Positions 14,662 through 16,395 of a stretch of 16,395 nt of DNA are shown here, piece after piece; within the stretch, counting starts at the first letter, position 1; every line of letters begins with the position of its first letter. The stretch spans positions 1 to 16,395 of the forward strand of contig CAZCDH010000013.1 of NCBI GenBank assembly GCA_964497715.1. Direction: 5' to 3'. The position numbers and the translations under genes are program-made. Origin of the DNA: JABHIB01 sp964497715. Lineage in GTDB: Archaea; Nanobdellota; Nanobdellia; SCGC-AAA011-G17; PNOQ01. Under the pieces are notes generated by a model. It was not told where the DNA came from. It made no database searches and saw only the letters and a program-made list of their open reading frames with translations.

Positions 14662-15060
14662 ATGAAGATGGATAAAGAATTTAAAAAACTTAGTTTAGAT
14701 GGAGAGATTGATAAACCTGGAAAATTATTTCAACGTACTTTAGATGAAGAACTTGATAAACCCGGCAAATTAGTTCTTGGAGGCATATTAACCTTTTTAA
14801 CTGCACAATTAGTTTATTGGACACTTAGTGTGGTTCCTGGGATCGGAGAACATAGATTTTTTGATTCTGCCAGAGAAACTGTTCAATTTAGCGTTTTAAG
14901 GGATCATGGAATGAACCCAAGAAATCTTGAAATATTCTCAGACTATAATGGAACTGCAGACTATAAAACAGTAAATCAATATCTTAGAGATGTCTCAATG
15001 CGGAGGGAAGAACAAATACATAAACACCCTAGTAAAGAAGACTTTCCAGATTACTATTGA
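14662..15060 (+). CDS. Single-helix membrane protein with an N-terminal tandem repeat, unknown function
   Basis: The protein has 132 residues, or 130 if it starts at the second ATG at 14668, which fits the TATA spacing better. Residues 12-22 and 27-37 are near-identical copies, LDGEIDKPGKL and LDEELDKPGKL. At DNA level they are 33-base copies at 14695-14727 and 14740-14772 with five differences. One transmembrane helix follows at about 38-58, and then a soluble domain. Part of that domain (EIFSDYNGTADYKTVNQYL) weakly resembles an EF-hand loop, too weakly to call. I do not recognise the family. It is divergent from the TrmB-like regulator and may be its target. Confidence 0.6.
   Translation: MKMDKEFKKLSLDGEIDKPGKLFQRTLDEELDKPGKLVLGGILTFLTAQLVYWTLSVVPGIGEHRFFDSARETVQFSVLRDHGMNPRNLEIFSDYNGTADYKTVNQYLRDVSMRREEQIHKHPSKEDFPDYY
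14695..14772 (+). repeat. Two 33-base in-frame tandem copies
   Basis: Copies at 14695-14727 and 14740-14772 start 45 bases apart and differ at five positions, mostly synonymous or conservative. Each codes for LD(G/E)E(I/L)DKPGKL. They probably arose by duplication inside the gene. Confidence 0.75.
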
Positions 15061-15108
15061 AACTAGGAGATAAAACAAACGTAAGCCCGATGGCGATTGA
15101 ATCTAACC

Positions 15109-15423
15109 CTATTTCAACTTAACAGCAGTACCATAAGCTAAAATCTCTGCAGCACCAGACATAACCATTGAAGTCATAAAGCGAACGTTAATGATAGCAT
15201 CTGCATCTAATGCCTTAGCTTTGGTAAACATCCTTTGCATAGCAATCTCACGAGCTTCACTCAACATTTCAGTATACTCCCGAATCTCTCCACCAATTAA
15301 CTGTTTAAAACTAGCTACAATATCTTTTCCTATGTGTTTGGCCTGGATTACATTTCCTTTAACCATACCTAGTGTTTCTACTACTTCTTTATTTGCTACA
15401 TAATCTGTATTTGTAATTATCAT
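15109..15423 (-). CDS. YbjQ/UPF0145 family protein
   Basis: The protein has 104 residues, the usual length of this family of small proteins. Recognisable features are the N-terminal MIITNTDYV, then GMVKGNVIQAKHIGKDIVA, then the signature segment EYTEMLSEAREIAMQRM, and then KALDADAIINVRF. The family forms compact multimers and is sometimes labelled heavy-metal binding, but its role is not established. No Cys is present here. Its ATG overlaps the last four bases of the upstream two-helix membrane protein gene (15420-15423), so the two form an operon and may work together at the membrane. Confidence 0.88.
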   Translation of the reverse strand: MIITNTDYVANKEVVETLGMVKGNVIQAKHIGKDIVASFKQLIGGEIREYTEMLSEAREIAMQRMFTKAKALDADAIINVRFMTSMVMSGAAEILAYGTAVKLK

Positions 15424-15656
15424 GGTTCTAAATCCTCCTTGTTTATTTTTTTCAAATTTTTCTGATCATCAACCCTCTCTTTTATTAGAGATATTAGTAT
15501 AACTATTGCTCCCAAACCCATCCAAATCATACCTCTTCTTAAACCTAGTAAAAGTACATCTTCATTTAAACTAAATAAAGGATAGATGGAATATATTATT
15601 TCTACTAATAAACCTAAACCAAATAATATTGCTCCTGCGATTGTTAATTTATTCAT
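15420..15656 (-). CDS. Small two-helix membrane protein, unknown function
   Basis: The protein has 78 residues with two hydrophobic helices (about 4-29 and 43-59) and a charged, mostly hydrophilic C-terminal tail of about 18 residues. I do not recognise a family. It is the first gene of a two-gene operon with the YbjQ-family protein, with a four-base overlap (ATGA). Its ATG at 15656 has a TATA-like CTTAAAAA element centred about 25 bases upstream (15678-15685), which also lies before the divergent broken gene at 15710. A membrane anchor for the YbjQ partner is a fair guess. Confidence 0.65.
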   Translation of the reverse strand: MNKLTIAGAILFGLGLLVEIIYSIYPLFSLNEDVLLLGLRRGMIWMGLGAIVILISLIKERVDDQKNLKKINKEDLEP

Positions 15657-15677
15657 AATATTATGTATTTAGTTAAC

Positions 15678-15685
15678 TTTTTAAG
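15678..15685. promoter_or_regulatory. TATA-like element in the 53-base divergent spacer
   Basis: TTTTTAAG on the plus strand (CTTAAAAA on the minus) is centred 25.5 bases from the minus-strand ATG at 15656 and 28.5 bases from the plus-strand ATG at 15710. It is the only TATA-like element in the spacer, so both genes may use it. It is less symmetric than the element at 12310-12319. Confidence 0.4.
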
Positions 15686-15709
15686 TGTTATTGATAGTTC
15701 TTATTTAAA

Positions 15710-16043
15710 ATGGCAGAAATTAAACAAACATTGGCTAAAGACTTAAAGGAGAACGGATATAGCGACAACATCTATATAGATAATAGTAGTCCTGCAAATG
15801 TGCACTACAATCTGCAACTGTACTACAAAATAACTGCTTTTTCTGCTTGGCGCTAGTCAAGTAACTGTTGAACGAAGAGTTTATTCAGATCTTCATTTTC
15901 TTTTTGAAGATAAAAGACCTTTGAAAATACTTCTAGATGATGAACAAGTATCTGGAAGGTTAGCAGATATTATTCGTCACATGGATTTAGAAAGGTTTAG
16001 CCCTGAGAAAATGCGTAAGGGAAGTAGATTACTTAGTTTTTAA
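15710..16043 (+). pseudogene. Unknown small protein gene broken by a +1 shift in a T run
   Basis: The ATG at 15710 opens a frame of 48 codons ending at a TAG at 15854-15856 (MAEIKQTLAKDLKENGYSD...). The next frame is open from 15834 to a TAA at 16043 and reads LLGASQVTVERRVYSD... to MRKGSRLLSF, with no ATG near its beginning. Removing one T from the run TTTTT at 15838-15842 joins the two into a single reading frame of about 110 residues (...YYKITAF-LLGASQVTVERR...). Both parts have normal coding character. The break may be a real mutation, a sequencing error in a homopolymer, or a +1 programmed frameshift. No family is recognised. A T-rich terminator-like stretch follows at 16050-16066. Confidence 0.55.
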
Positions 16044-16049
16044 ACAAAT

Positions 16050-16066
16050 TTTTTTCTTTTTTTATA
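16050..16066 (+). terminator. T-run terminator after the broken gene
   Basis: Seven T, then C, then seven T lie just after the TAA at 16043. Archaeal RNA polymerase terminates on such T-rich stretches without a hairpin. Confidence 0.45.
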
Positions 16067-16114
16067 ATTGAATCTAAAAGAACAATAGTTTCAAACTCTT
16101 TTTTATATTGGTTT

Positions 16115-16303
16115 TTACATTCCTAATAGTTTAAACACTAAGAATGCTGGCCATACTATAGCTTTTAGAACACCTAGAACTCCAGACCAAAATCCTGTTG
16201 CAGTTGAGATGTAATAAATTGCTGCTCCAATAAATCCTAGGAAATAGCCACATCCTCCGCAACCTTTGCCGGTTCCACATGTCCAATCTTTTTTCTTTGC
16301 CAT
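16115..16303 (-). CDS. Small Cys/Gly-rich membrane protein, unknown function
   Basis: The protein has 62 residues. After a basic start (MAKKKDW) comes a Cys/Gly cluster CGTGKGCGGCG with Cys at 9, 15 and 18. Two hydrophobic stretches follow, about 20-37 and 39-60, rich in Phe, Tyr and Trp. I do not know a function. The ATG at 16303 is 25.5 bases from the centre of a minus-strand CTTAAAAA (16325-16332), which suggests a leaderless mRNA. A second frame starting at 16379 behind a purine-rich stretch runs across this gene out of frame, and I take it to be non-coding. The three Cys near the membrane face could bind a metal. Confidence 0.65.
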   Translation of the reverse strand: MAKKKDWTCGTGKGCGGCGYFLGFIGAAIYYISTATGFWSGVLGVLKAIVWPAFLVFKLLGM

Positions 16304-16324
16304 GTTTTTGTTTTGTATTATTTG

Positions 16325-16332
16325 TTTTTAAG
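16325..16332 (-). promoter_or_regulatory. TATA-like element of the 62-residue membrane protein
   Basis: CTTAAAAA on the minus strand is centred 25.5 bases from the ATG at 16303, and no Shine-Dalgarno is present. This matches the other leaderless starts in the window. Confidence 0.4.
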
Positions 16333-16395
16333 TTTTTCGTTAGTTTTATTAATTCTTTTTCTCCATTTGAGTAATCCATTTTAGTTTCCCCCCTT

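Noticed and set aside
15061..15108. G/C-richer spacer with a sequence like a tRNA T-loop (GATTGAATCTAACC)
   Set aside because: No cloverleaf can be built around it: there is no acceptor stem or D arm in the 48-base gap.
15935..16006. C-box-like ATGATGA followed by CTGA, as in archaeal C/D guide RNAs
   Set aside because: The boxes are too far apart, no internal D'/C' pair is seen, and the stretch is the coding part of the broken gene.
16131..16379. A frame starting at an ATG at 16379 behind a purine-rich GGGGGG stretch, overlapping the 62-residue membrane protein
   Set aside because: The start looks usable, but the protein is low-complexity at first and then reads out of frame through the conserved-looking membrane gene. 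The 62-residue gene has its own TATA at the usual distance. A short leader peptide remains possible.

Overview
The window is a low-GC archaeal chromosome segment. The marker genes are all archaeal: both subunits of replication factor C, a two-repeat TATA-binding protein, a single MCM helicase, aIF2-beta with DUF424 beside it, a class I CCA-adding enzyme and a TrmB-type regulator. The AT-rich sequence, tight packing, many tiny membrane or Cys-rich proteins and shortened versions of conserved proteins suggest a DPANN-type lineage such as Woesearchaeota or Pacearchaeota. That placement is an inference; no rRNA or tRNA gene is present to settle it.

Positions 1-6210 hold information processing and protein quality control. 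HtpX protease (+) converges on an rfcS-rfcL pair (-), and a short divergent promoter region separates rfcS from ileS (+). Positions 6297-10645 hold tbp and then a tightly coupled cluster: mcm, an OB-fold/winged-helix RPA-like protein, aIF2-beta, DUF424 and a very short NMD3-like protein. Three of the four junctions in this cluster are the same stop-A-start arrangement (TAAAATG) and the fourth is an ATGA overlap, so replication and translation functions probably share one transcript.

Positions 10646-11950 are accessory. They hold a small three-helix membrane protein, a decayed NMT1/THI5-like substrate-binding protein with two in-frame stops, and an AbrB/RelE-type toxin-antitoxin pair. A perfect 17-bp palindrome lies between the TATA element and the start of the antitoxin gene. 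Positions 11987-13506 hold a Cys-rich unknown protein divergent from cca. The two appear to share one palindromic TATA box whose centre is 25.5 bases from both start codons. The cca gene uses codons very differently from the housekeeping genes to its left.

Positions 13533-16395 are a run of small poorly known genes: an acidic Cys-containing protein, a TrmB-like regulator divergent from a repeat-bearing single-helix membrane protein, a YbjQ-family protein coupled to a two-helix membrane protein, an unknown gene broken by a one-base shift in a T run, and a 62-residue Cys/Gly-rich membrane protein.

Two initiation styles can be read from the sequence. Many first genes have a TATA-like element centred 25.5 bases before the start codon and no Shine-Dalgarno, which implies leaderless mRNAs. 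Others (tbp, mcm, the toxin, the 105-residue membrane protein) have clear Shine-Dalgarno sequences. No CRISPR array, transposase, rRNA, tRNA or intein was seen.
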